From contig WBZZ01004089.1 in the NCBI GenBank assembly GCA_019918135.1, forward strand, positions 15,001 to 79,000: a DNA stretch of 64,000 nucleotides, read 5' to 3'. This DNA is from Paulinella micropora (Eukaryota > Cercozoa > Imbricatea > Euglyphida > Paulinellidae). Made by a program: the position numbers and the translations under genes. The notes under the pieces were generated by a model. The model saw only the letters and a list, made by a program, of their open reading frames with translations, did no database searches and was not told the DNA's origin. Below are positions 1 through 9,521 of this stretch, piece after piece; the first letter of the stretch is position 1, and the number at the start of each line of letters is the position of its first letter.

Positions 1-272
1 CACACCACACCACACCACACCACACCACACCATGCTAACATGCCATGCCATGCCATGCCACACCACATCACACCACACGACACCACACCACACCACACCA
101 CACCACACCACACCACACCACACCATACCGTACCGTACCATACCGTACCGTACCGTACCATACCGTACCATACCATACCATACCATACCATACCATACAT
201 ACATACATACATACATACGCACATACATACAAACATTCATATATATATACATACATAACATACATACATACA

Positions 273-303
<31 letters not shown>

Positions 304-431
304 CATTACATACATACATACATAATACATACATGCATGCATACATACATACATACATACATACATACATACATACATACATACATACATACATTACATA
401 CATTACATACATACATACATATGTACATACA

Positions 432-465
<34 letters not shown>

Positions 466-601
466 CATACATACATACATACACACACATACATACATAC
501 ATACAGAACTACATACATACATACATACATACATACATACATACGTACATACATACATACATACATACGTACGTACGTACGTATATGCACACATGCAACA
601 A
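1..601. repeat. CACAC / TACCA / TACA microsatellite block
   Basis: Short tandem repeats grade from CACAC through CATAC/CGTAC to long runs of TACA with a few interruptions. Open frames across it on both strands are pure repeat (His-Thr-Tyr-Ile or Met-Tyr-Val-Cys patterns) and are not genes. Arrays of this length are typical of nuclear eukaryotic DNA. From 602 to about 870 I see nothing recognisable. Confidence 0.97.
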
Positions 602-877
602 GCTTTAGTGTGTTTGATATGCTGAGAAGAGAGCATGTGTCGAGTACCGAGACATGTCTGACGCAAGGCCTGCAACAACACAATCAAGGTCGGTTGATCC
701 TCTCAAAAATTGTAATCGCCAAACTTTCTGAGGTTGCTTGAATTGCAGAAAAAAATTGGAGAATGATAATTACGTTACAAATTTGTCAGAGGTGGGGCAA
801 AACTGGTGTGTTTCAGATGTTTTACGATAGCAGTGACTATGCCGGCTTAAGTGAAGTGACTAAATAAGGTGATATAT

Positions 878-1201
878 TTAGAGATCCTCACTAAGGTAAA
901 CAAAGGAAGCCTTCTTCCTACTGTTGGTGGAATGGTTGTGGTCGAAAGTCGAAAATTGTCCGTAAATTGCGTCAACGGCAAGCTTCTTCCCCTTCGCCGC
1001 CACATCAAACTCACCGATTACTCTAGATTCTGCGTTCGGCGTGCTGAGGTCAGTGAGGTCAGGGACAGTTCGACTTATCATTGCGACGACGCCCGCCAAC
1101 GACGCAAATGTAACAATTACCATCCATGCCGCGAAGTTCAATATTAGTGTCAATCGCGAAGACTGCACAGCACATTTACAGGCACGGGCATAGCTGGGCA
1201 T
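878..1201 (-). CDS. Possible small single-pass membrane protein ORF
   Basis: From the ATG at 1201 this ORF would give about 107 residues, with one hydrophobic stretch near residues 18-45 (LILNFAAWMVIVTFASLAGV) followed by a polar, charged tail. A GTG-started version would reach 1291. I do not recognise the family. No neighbour supports a function and it could be one exon of a host gene or a chance ORF. Confidence 0.25.
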   Translation of the reverse strand: MPSYARACKCAVQSSRLTLILNFAAWMVIVTFASLAGVVAMISRTVPDLTDLSTPNAESRVIGEFDVAAKGKKLAVDAIYGQFSTFDHNHSTNSRKKASFVYLSEDL

Positions 1202-1432
1202 GATAGTCTCATGATCACACACTACAGATATACCTGACACGAAAGAGTGTCTTTGTGACCCGCCGGTCGTTGAAAGTGTTTTTGCAGTCACGTACAGAAG
1301 GAAGAAAGAAGCAGAAGAAAAAGGATAGATTACACTTTGGTTGCATACAGAAGTCGCTTGTTTTCATTTCCTCATTCGGGGCTTGTGGTTTCTGTGTGTG
1401 GTCTTGAGGTGGCAAGAAGAAAGACATAAAGG

Positions 1433-1654
1433 AGCCAACTACTACGCCAACTAGTGCTCGGACCGGAGCCAACCACTACTGCAACTAGTGCTACGGAGCC
1501 AACTACTTAGCAGAATTTGGCAGGCACACACATGAACCAGTTTGGCACAAACCGCTGCAGCAATCGGAGGATTGGACGCACTGCCTGCTTACCATAGTGC
1601 ACCGAACTCGACTGCAATTGAGCGTAGCACTAGTTGGCGTAGTTGGCTCCGTAG
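1433..1654. repeat. Imperfect inverted repeat of about 26 bp with small tandem copies
   Basis: The left arm begins GGAGCCAACTACTACGCC near 1433 and is followed by two more diverged copies up to about 1505. The reverse complement returns at 1625-1654 (GTAGTTGGCTCCGTAG). The right arm ends just before the ATG of the Cys-rich ORF at 1661. Nothing else is visible between 1202 and 1432. Confidence 0.6.
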
Positions 1655-1660
1655 CACTAC

Positions 1661-1951
1661 ATGGCGTCTTGTACTAAGGACGAAGAATGCTGCTTGGGCG
1701 CGTGCCAGTCGGGCCAGTGTGTTGACGGTGGTACCAAGGACGTTGCTTGTAGCACAGACAGAGATTGTGCCAATCGAGTTTGTGTAGGAGGACAGTGTGC
1801 TGTTGATGCAAAACCAACAACTTTAAGTGCGATTGTCAGATGCCCTGCTGGGAAATATGCTGTCAGCGGTGGAGGGGCTTGCTACGATGATGATGAGTTT
1901 TTAGTATCTGTCTCGTACGGCGACGAAGCGTGGGTCTTCGCTTGCCGTTGA
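1661..1951 (+). CDS. Cysteine-rich small protein or exon
   Basis: This 96-residue ORF contains two consecutive Cys modules of similar spacing (CTKDEECCLGACQSGQC and CSTDRDCANRVCVGGQC), then a third segment with CPAGKY and a final VFAC. Such modules resemble EB or Dickkopf-like extracellular disulfide domains, but I cannot assign a family. There is no signal peptide after the ATG, so the true protein may begin in an upstream exon. GC content is higher than in the flanking AT-rich DNA, which fits a real coding segment. Confidence 0.4.
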   Translation: MASCTKDEECCLGACQSGQCVDGGTKDVACSTDRDCANRVCVGGQCAVDAKPTTLSAIVRCPAGKYAVSGGGACYDDDEFLVSVSYGDEAWVFACR

Positions 1952-3702
1952 TAAGGCAGGTTTGGCGGCGTGCTGCTCTTAAATCTTAAGCTACTAACCG
2001 TACTGAGATGAACTATAGAAGGAAGGATTGTCCACAAGGGGTGTGACGCAAGTTCTCTGCACTCACCAACGCAAACACAACAGTGCAGGAGCACTAGTTT
2101 TGACCTGCCCGTAACAGGGCCTGCGTGTGAACTTGCGTTACTAGACAACAAGAGTAATATAACTAGATTTATCTATATTTGACCTGCCCGTAACTGCCTG
2201 TTTGTGAATTTGCGTTATAGATAATAGTACTAATAATAAATAGATGTATCTATCTGCAGACACGTAACAGTGTGGGAGCACCAATTTTGACCTGCCTGTA
2301 AAGGGCCTGTGTGTGCGCATTTGCGCTATGCATGAGATAACAGTCACTCAATAATAATAAAATATTCTTATTCCAATATTATGATAATTACGTCAGTACC
2401 TGATTTGAATAATAATCATTTGTTAATAATGCACAGCTGACTAGGTCGGATGTGTGGCAGTCATGATTAATATATTTTACTAATATAGGTAAAAGACATC
2501 GTAGTAAAATCTTCAGTGTATGTATGGTCCACTCGATCCACCCAGATGGATGTAATTTTTTTTTTTGTTTTTTTTTGTTTTGCGATTATCGCTTAAAAAA
2601 TTAATTATCATATAATATGAAAACCTTTGTATAAACACTCATAACCGGCCGTTATAATGTAATGCCGCGGCCCCCAAACGTGTAGGCATCACCCCCGGAT
2701 AGCCGGTAAAAAGTACCTTTTCCTGGTGACAGGTGCACCAGCTTGTTTTTCAGTATTATTTGTCCGGATTGGACCTGATGCCATTTTATTCCTGGTCTGT
2801 TGCAGTTTTCCTTTTTGGCTTCACTGAGCTAATATAACGAGACATCATTCTCATCTTTTGAGGACCGTGTTTGGTTGTATTACCGACTTTTTACGAGCTA
2901 TCGTTGGGGGCATTACATTTGGAGTCCACATCACTAGGGTGATTTCTTTCTGCTTTGCCACACAGGCAACAGAGTGAATTTTCACTGACCTGTCTCACAC
3001 GGGGACGTCAGACGAAAACAAATACTCCAACACAGTTCCCTCATAACTCTTTCACAAAACAAATAATTTGATTGGTCTCAAGCAGGTGTCTCGTACCCTC
3101 TAGCCCAATCAGTATCTGTGTGCTCACAAGGAGACATCAGATACAAACTCTCTGTCGTTCTTGCTGTTCTCACACAGAGACCAAGAAGAAGGAGGTGGAC
3201 AGAAGAGTGAAGGAACACACACAAAACACAAACAAGCATAGGGACAGGAGCACAACACTCTACCCTTCTAGTTTGTGCATTTATCTGCATTATCTCACAC
3301 ATACGTCAGAGTATTTTTGCAAATCTCTGATCGTTTTCTAAAGGTAGGTCTGAGAACCTATCCGACCGACTGTCGACTTCTCAAGGAGAGCTTTTTTAGC
3401 TTCTCTATTACTATCTGTGTGTAGGTCCAAGTGCCTCATACAGATACAATATAGAAAAGAAGGAGGAGAAAGTAATCTGAGTAAGAAGAACAAGAAATCG
3501 GAGAAAGTCTCAAAGACTATTTTTCTCAAACAAAAACAAACATACAAACAGTGTTTCATAGAGGACAGGGAATCTTATCCTACCCTCTCTATTAGTTTCT
3601 CTCTTCACTAGTCAATCGACTGAAGGAGGAACAGAACACAAACGAACAAAAACCAAACATAGGAGCTGACACTGTCCTCCTGTTGATCACTACTACGACA
3701 TC
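1952..3702. other. Non-coding region with three diverged repeats and a poly-T tract
   Basis: No convincing gene. Three diverged copies of a unit built around TTTGACCTGCCYGTAA plus TGTGNNNTTGCG lie at about 2094-2150, 2178-2220 and 2285-2335. A run of T lies near 2557-2580. Short ORFs at 3072-3341 and 3338-3611 have no recognisable composition. The last 400 bases upstream of 3703 are the likely 5' region of the ORF starting there. Confidence 0.6.
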
Positions 3703-5043
3703 ATGTCGACAGAGATCGCCGAAGTGAGTGAATTCTCGGAGGCAGATCAAAGAAGAGAAGAAGAAGAAGCAGGAGGAGGAGGAGGAAGAGGATTGAATGA
3801 AGGAGGAGGAGGAGGATTGAATGAAGGAGGAGGAGGAGATGAAGGAGTAGGAGGAGGAGTAGAAGAGGGCTGGGATGATGAAGGAAGATATGGAGAAGAC
3901 GAAGATGAAGGAGGATTTGAACAAGAAGAGACGGGAGGAGGAGGAGCATATGGTAATCCCTTACCACCTGCCTACACGGGAGGAGGAGGACGAAAAATGA
4001 TCGACTTGATTCATAGTGATGGAGAGGAGATCACAGTGGAGGAACAACAGTGGGTGCAAGACCACTATGACCTCACTAAAGAAGAGTTTGATAACAAGAT
4101 GGGGGTAGAGAAGGACACCTATGTGTGGATCCCTCAGGATCAAAGAAGAGAGAAAAGTCGTGCTAAAAAGGATGTCTATATCCTATTATCAAACACAGCA
4201 CAGCTCCTCGGCAAACTGGTCTCTGATCCAGAAGAGAGAAAGAAGATACAGCATATCAAGTTTGGGGACACACACACCCACCTTGAATTACTCGATGCTA
4301 TCTTTGGGGTGTACACTCAAACCCTGATTTGGGAACGTACATACGGCCCACGATGTGAGGGTTACCTCCAGTACACAAACCCAAGAGCAACGGCCAGATT
4401 CCTCGCGACTGGTCAGGAGGCAGTCGATGTAACAAAAATGAAGACCAATCTGGGTTCGAAAAACTCGAGTGGCATATTTCATTTTTTTACAATGGAAATA
4501 AAGGCCTTGGAGGAGGGGAAGGCAGAGATGGAAAAAAGCATTAAGGCAGCAGGAGAAACTCATCCTGTGATTGATGAGTTAGAGAAGACCGACAGAGTTC
4601 TGACCAAGATCAGACTGTTGATGGGTGCGTTACTGCACAAGGAGGCATGGAAGAGATGGATTCCTACCAAGGATCACTCTGTCCTTAAATCACTTAGTAA
4701 CGCACCACCGGTCGCCAACAAAGCAGGTGTTGACCAATATGTGGAGAAATATAATTTTCTCAGATCTGCTTCTGAATTGGTGGCCTTTATCACTCATGCT
4801 CAAAAGCTGGTGATATCTGAGAAGAAGAAGGCGAAAGAGAATGAGGAGTTCGAGAAGACGATGAGACTGGAAAGAATGAAAGCAAAAGTGAGTGGTGCAA
4901 AGACACACCCTCCGACATATTTGACCCCACCAGCTCCTGCCCCACCAGCCCCTGCACCCTCGGGCTCAACTACGGTGGTGGTCACAAACACGGAGAAGAA
5001 GGACAGACAGAACATCATAAATGCCTTCAAGGGGAAGAAATGA
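3703..5043 (+). CDS. ORF1 of a two-ORF element, structural-type protein, unknown
   Basis: The 446-residue product starts at ATG 3703. Residues 1-95 are acidic and Gly-rich (repeated GLNEGGGG and GGGDEG). A folded-looking alpha-helical region follows at about 100-410, with a Pro/Ala linker (PAPAPPAPAPSG) near 395-415 and a short basic end. I recognise no enzymatic motif. The stop is TGA, and the same frame continues open without interruption into ORF2, with only the TGA and five codons before its first ATG. Arrangement and composition recall capsid or nucleocapsid proteins of retroelements and RNA viruses, but this is inference; no reverse transcriptase, LTR or polymerase is visible nearby. 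Confidence 0.6.
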   Translation: MSTEIAEVSEFSEADQRREEEEAGGGGGRGLNEGGGGGLNEGGGGDEGVGGGVEEGWDDEGRYGEDEDEGGFEQEETGGGGAYGNPLPPAYTGGGGRKMIDLIHSDGEEITVEEQQWVQDHYDLTKEEFDNKMGVEKDTYVWIPQDQRREKSRAKKDVYILLSNTAQLLGKLVSDPEERKKIQHIKFGDTHTHLELLDAIFGVYTQTLIWERTYGPRCEGYLQYTNPRATARFLATGQEAVDVTKMKTNLGSKNSSGIFHFFTMEIKALEEGKAEMEKSIKAAGETHPVIDELEKTDRVLTKIRLLMGALLHKEAWKRWIPTKDHSVLKSLSNAPPVANKAGVDQYVEKYNFLRSASELVAFITHAQKLVISEKKKAKENEEFEKTMRLERMKAKVSGAKTHPPTYLTPPAPAPPAPAPSGSTTVVVTNTEKKDRQNIINAFKGKK

Positions 5044-5058
5044 GGAGTGGCAAGTCTC

Positions 5059-6177
5059 ATGCTATATGCCAAGACGAGCTCAGACAAAGACTCTGATGCT
5101 TCGCTTTTGAGCAAGCTCAAAGAGATCAATGCCTGCATGAAGGCTTTTCCTTGCGACGAAACGCAGGAATACGAGGCCCTTGTTACTGTTTTTGACCAAT
5201 CTCTAGTCTCGGAGGGATTTGATCTGACACAGTACAAGTTTTTGAGAAAGAAGGAGGAGATTAAGAGAAACAATGCAACAGGCCTAGACGCTCAGTGTGA
5301 ACTGGCGGTGGCCACACTCATTTCATATTTTCAATCTCATGGATACCAGCATCTCTGCACTGGTACTCTCATAGGATTTGAAATCTTTGAGGCAGTGGCG
5401 ATGAGTTTGAGGAGTGCTGTTGGCTTGCCGGCGACCCTTACGGAGGTAGTTTCTTCCTATGGGCTATTCTATGGCCGCAAGTCGATCATCCTCTATTTCT
5501 TTTTGGCGTTACACACAGTTAACCCGAGCAAGCTTACTCAGCTCATACAACAATGCTCGACGTTTAGCTCAGTGAAGTCCAAGAACTTCCTCGAGACACA
5601 CGTGTTCGAAAATACGGTTCAAAGCGTTGCTCCGTCAGCACTGTTTCAAGAAGTGATGAGTGCATGCTCAAACATGGACTCGCTCACGGAGGCACATACG
5701 GCACAGGCAGGCGGTGTACCTGTTGGCGCACAAGCCACGTACACAAGCAGAGTTGCCGGTTGGAAGAGGCAGAGAGAGCCAGACCTGAAGACCGCACGTT
5801 GGAGGTGGTTCGCGGGCTTGCAGTGTAAGGCACAGATGGAGAACAGAGACTGCTCTTTCAATCATGATAGGCAGAACCCAACAGCAAGGGCAAATTTTCT
5901 GAGCAGGACGGAAGGCAAGGAACCGGGCCTTTTCAATATGCTTCAGATTGCCGCTGTGAACGAAGGTTGGTATGCCAATATGTGTGATGATGAGGAGTTA
6001 CGAGAGGCAATCATTACCTACATGAAGAGGATGAAGGAGAAGAAGGAGGAAAGGGAGAGACAAAAGAACTTAAAGGCCTCTCAAAGAGGACGAAAAGGAG
6101 GAGCAGGAGCAGGAGGACGAGGAGGAGGAGGAGGAGGAGGACGAGGAGCCTCGCGAGAGTGTCCGGGATCGTCGTGA
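5059..6177 (+). CDS. ORF2 of the same element, Arg/Gly-rich basic tail
   Basis: The first ATG is 5059, in the same frame as ORF1; readthrough of the TGA at 5041 would fuse them into about 824 residues. The first 250 residues look globular and helical. A CKAQMENRDCSFNH cluster lies near residue 260, reminiscent of a CCCH finger lacking one Cys. The C-terminus is a charged helix (MKRMKEKKEERERQK) followed by an RGG-like tail (RKGGAGAGGRGG). The last about 30 codons are a GGA repeat overlapping the opposite-strand fibre ORF, so the true 3' end may have been lost in a junction near 6,150. A nucleic-acid-binding role is suggested only by composition. Confidence 0.55.
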   Translation: MLYAKTSSDKDSDASLLSKLKEINACMKAFPCDETQEYEALVTVFDQSLVSEGFDLTQYKFLRKKEEIKRNNATGLDAQCELAVATLISYFQSHGYQHLCTGTLIGFEIFEAVAMSLRSAVGLPATLTEVVSSYGLFYGRKSIILYFFLALHTVNPSKLTQLIQQCSTFSSVKSKNFLETHVFENTVQSVAPSALFQEVMSACSNMDSLTEAHTAQAGGVPVGAQATYTSRVAGWKRQREPDLKTARWRWFAGLQCKAQMENRDCSFNHDRQNPTARANFLSRTEGKEPGLFNMLQIAAVNEGWYANMCDDEELREAIITYMKRMKEKKEERERQKNLKASQRGRKGGAGAGGRGGGGGGGRGASRECPGSS

Positions 6178-7164
6178 CCGTGTAGTCGGTGTCCATAAGC
6201 ACGATTGCGCCATAGCGCTAGGAGCCAAAGACGGCTGCTTGAGCGTCCTGTCCTTGACCGCAAAGATCGAGCCGTCTGGGTCCATGGTCACGATACAGTC
6301 GTTTTGGGTAGGCATGACCGACGGGAACTTTACCGCTCCTGCCACCTGATGGTCGACGTACGCCTTGGGCGCTAGCTGCGAGGCCTTGGTAGGATAACTG
6401 GTGTTCTCGATGCAGCCGGCATTGTACAGCTGGTAGTCGAAGGCCAGGCTCCGCATGTACCAAACCCCCGCGCCGTTGTTTTTAGTGCAGATTACGCGCA
6501 GGTACCTGGCGTAGTCGGCCGCGGCAGCTGGCGTGAACGTGCGCAGGCTGTCGCCGACAAAGGTCTGGGCCGTCTGGCTGTCCCAAGTGAACCACCGGCT
6601 GCCGTCCGCGCTATAAGCGACTACCCAGTCCCTGGGCGCGGTAATAGCACCCGCGGACGTGACGTGGTAAGCAGTGACCTTGGCGTGCTGGCCCAGATCG
6701 AGCTGGAGCCACGCGCCCGCCACGGTGAGATTATCTACCACCGTCTCGATCATGGCAGTGTAGTTGTTGCCGCTGTAGCTGTCGGGCGCAGTGGTGCCCC
6801 ACAAGGTCGAAAAGTCGCTGTCAAAGGCCAGGTAGGCCTGGGCGGAATTGCTGGAGGCCGAGGCCACAAAGCCAGCGGAGCTGTTAGAAGTCATCCCGGC
6901 CGGCTGGTTAGTTTTCGCTTCGGTGTCCAGCGTCAAGGTAATCAGGTCCGCTAGATCAACCAAGTGCGGGTTCCCGGACGTAGTCAGTCTGTGAGCAGTA
7001 TTAAGCGCTACCGCCTCGTTCGCGGCCACTCCGCCCGCTGCCCATCTCACGCCCCCGTCGCCGTCCGAAACAAGGACGTCGCCACTCTGTCCGTCGACCG
7101 GTAGCACAAAGTCGTCGGTCGCACCGTCGAGGCGCCGCCGCTTGTACGACCTCGGAACTTCCAT
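6150..7164 (-). CDS. Fibre-like protein with discoidin (F5/8 C) domain, 3' end truncated
   Basis: The ATG at 7164 begins MEVPRSYKRRRLDG, a basic start resembling the next genes in fragment A. Residues 25-75 have a tail-fibre-like pattern (SGDVLVSDGDGGVRWAAGG). Residues about 95-245 form a discoidin-type domain: LAFDSDFSTLWGT, AWLQLDLGQHAKVTAYHV, WVVAYSADGSRW and a terminal YARYLRVICT strand. PKAYVDHQVAG near 270 is another fibre-like signature. From about 6,215 the natural frame appears to shift and then runs into the GGA repeat of the convergent ORF2, so the last residues are chimeric. Discoidin domains bind glycans or lipids; a virion-surface role is inferred. Confidence 0.65.
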
Positions 7165-7213
7165 TTGTTGCTGATTAAATAATATAACAAGAGGAGAAGT
7201 TTTTTTAATTAGT

Positions 7214-7432
7214 TTACAGGATCTCGTCTAGAAAATTGTCCACGAAGCGCATGCGTTCTTCCCAAGTGTCTCCACCAGGGACGTCGCGAGCGGGGTTGAT
7301 ACAGGCGCCGTCGCCATAAGGGCGGCACACGAGCGAGGCTAAGTCCCGGGGGTCGCCTTTCTTGCCGGTGCCGGACCAATACAGCTGGCCTTCGAAAAAG
7401 CAGGCGCCGCAAGTAAGGCAAACGGCCAACAT
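7214..7432 (-). CDS. Small cysteine-containing protein
   Basis: A 72-residue ORF from ATG 7432. It starts MLAVCLTCGACFFEGQ (three Cys within eight residues, CLTCGAC) and has two more Cys later (VCRPYGDGACINPA), so a small metal-binding or disulfide fold is likely. It sits tandemly between two minus-strand genes with short AT-rich gaps, which fits compact viral gene packing. The family is unknown. Confidence 0.5.
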   Translation of the reverse strand: MLAVCLTCGACFFEGQLYWSGTGKKGDPRDLASLVCRPYGDGACINPARDVPGGDTWEERMRFVDNFLDEIL

Positions 7433-7477
7433 CTCGGAACACTGTACTAGTATTAAAACAGAGAAGAAAAAAGTAAT

Positions 7478-8187
7478 TTAATTAGTCAGAACGCTTCGTC
7501 TCATCTCATCCACTAGCCGGAAAAACCGGGCAAGACGCCTGTTGAGCTTTTGCTCCGCATTGTCCCAGTAAGTGTCCCTGACTCTTTTGGCACGTCGCAA
7601 TAACCGATTGTGTGGAATCCCGAAATTCTCCTCGGTCATCACTGCAATCTCCCATATCCCGCGCCACGGTTCGCACCGACCAACAGTGGGCATGTATAAG
7701 CTAGCCAAGCGCGTTCTGTCGTACAACGACTTGAGCACATCCTTGTTGCGGGAATTCTTCCACGCGCCAGCCTTCAGTGGTTCGTGGTACGATGGATTGA
7801 CGTATCCAGCGACCATGCTCGCGACCGCAGACGGAAAACCGTATTCCTCCTCCAGTAGGTACAGACCCACGTGCTCCGCGGCCACCAGACCAGCAGCTTC
7901 CTTTACCACAGGGTCGTCGATCCGCTTGGTCAACAACATAGAGTCCAGTGCAGAGCTTCCCCTCCCGAATTCCAACTCGTTGGTGGAAGCCCTAGATAAT
8001 ACAGAGGCTCGCGGCGCAGAGCAAGGGTTCTGTCCGATATAGACAGCAATGTAGTGGCAAACGGCCCGCCCGGTAGAGCTTCGCGCGGGACGGTACGAGT
8101 AAGCGGGGGCAGCTCCAGGCGGCGTCGCTTGAGTGGCCGGGCGTCCGCACCAGCGGTCGTTCGTTTGTTCCGTAGAGCGAGCATCAT
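7478..8187 (-). pseudogene. Unknown giant-virus-like gene with one frameshift
   Basis: From ATG 8187 the frame reads a basic N-terminus (ADARPLKRRRLELPPLTR) like that of the fibre gene. It then loses the natural frame near 7,985; the continuation (ELEFGRGSSALDSMLLTKR to the end, about 165 residues) is in another frame. The C-terminal half is helical with Trp/Arg-rich segments (WRGIWEIAVMTEENFGIP, KRVRDTYWDNAEQKLNRR). I do not recognise it. The frameshift may be decay or sequencing error. Confidence 0.5.
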
Positions 8188-8656
8188 TTTCGCGCGGTGG
8201 CACCTAAAGCAGCAAAAACCGGAGTGAGGAAAAAAAAAGCAAAGTTTCGCGAAAATTTGCCCTGGTTTGCGGCACGGTAAAATTCCGGGGATTTGTCCAC
8301 ATTTCAGTGGTACGGCCGACAAGGGGTTCGACCCTGGCTGCTACCCACTTGCCCTCGGTCGAAACTCGAGGGTTGTGACCGAGACACGACGACGAAACCG
8401 CCGAGCCTCGTGCGACCGGCCGGCCCCGCCCAGCAAGGTCGGTCGAGTGGTGGGTATTGCTTGCCACTGGCCACCGGGCCAAAGGGGTGGGTGGGGTGGC
8501 CGTCCGTATTGAACAGTATTTTTCGGCCAGGCGGCCGTCCACGGGAAACACCCCCCCCCCCCACCCCCCATGGACCAAAAGTCGCCAATGGGGGGCGCTC
8601 CCCACCCTCTCCACCCTCCGCGGCCCCCTCCTGCCAAGGCACTTCCACCGCCTTCT
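8188..8656. other. Non-coding stretch before the hairpin array
   Basis: GC-rich sequence with a poly-C run near 8552-8562. Overlapping ORFs on both strands are low-complexity shadows. I see no gene or RNA here. Confidence 0.5.
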
Positions 8657-9455
8657 GGACCTTTTGATGGAAATTCGGGTCTTATACAAACCAAAATCCA
8701 TCAAAAGGTCCGGAATCTTCCCGGACCTTTTGATGAAAATCCGCCAGTCGCCATCAAAAGGTCCGGAATTTCCCGGACCTTTTGATGAAAATCCGCCAGT
8801 TGCCATCAAAAGGTCCAGACCAGCCGCTAAACCCGGTAAATTTCCCGGATCCGGACCTTTTGATGCAAATCCGGGTCTTATACAGGCCAATTGCCATCAA
8901 AAGGTCCGGGAGGTGGCACCCACCGCCAAAATTCACCGGCTGGCTGGACCTTTTGATGCAAATCAGGGTCTTATACAGGCCAGTTGCCATCAAAAGGTCC
9001 AGACCAGCCGCTAAACCAGGTAAATTTCCCGGATCCGGACCTTTTGATGCCAACCAGCCTCTATACTAGCCGGATTTCCATCAAAAGGTCCAGACTGTGG
9101 CGTTTTCCCGGGGAAACCAAAAATATAGCGGGAAGGGGGGGGCGGCACCCACCACCAGACAGTTCAGGGGCGGACCTTTTGATGCAAATCAGGCCTCTAT
9201 ACAAGCAGGAATTCCATCAAAAGGTCCGGACTGGGAGATTTCCCGGGGAAATAGGGAAAGAAAAGAGGGAGGGGGGAGGGGGGGCACCCACCACAAGATG
9301 GATAAGTGGCGACCGCCGCTGATCAATTTGGTGGTGCCCCCCCCTCCTCCCCCCCCCCCGCCCCTTTTTTTCCCCTTTCCCCGGGAAATCTCACAGTGTG
9401 GACCTTTTGATAGAATTCAGCCCTGTATAGGAGGGGAGATGCCATCAAAAGGTCC
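8657..9455. repeat. Array of eight inverted-repeat hairpin units
   Basis: Each unit has a 13-bp left arm GGACCTTTTGATG and its exact reverse complement CATCAAAAGGTCC (unit 8 has one change in the left arm). Units: 8657-8711, 8723-8764, 8775-8816, 8853-8907, 8946-9000, 9037-9091, 9172-9227, 9400-9455. Six units are 55-56 nt and keep a conserved centre (TCTTATACA or CTCTATACA); two are 42 nt and lack it. Spacers between units also share segments, such as CCAGACCAGCCGCTAAACC at about 8815 and 9000 and GGCACCCACC in several gaps. Arms are better conserved than loops. No ORF fits the array. Confidence 0.93.
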
Positions 9456-9521
9456 AGACTCCCGCCGAATTCACGGAAAGTTACATCTCCCCTCCTTTAA
9501 TGATTTTTTTGTGTGAACGAC

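Noticed and set aside
32..741. Overlapping ORFs of 72-187 residues on both strands
   Set aside because: They are translations of TACA and CACAC microsatellites in several frames with no non-repeat content.
3703..6177. Complete retrovirus-like or LTR element
   Set aside because: No reverse transcriptase, integrase or LTR pair was found on either side; only the two structural-type ORFs support a retroelement or RNA virus idea.
8657..9455. CRISPR array
   Set aside because: Repeats are inverted pairs, not direct repeats with unique equal-length spacers. Central segments are related to each other, there are no cas genes and the DNA is eukaryotic.
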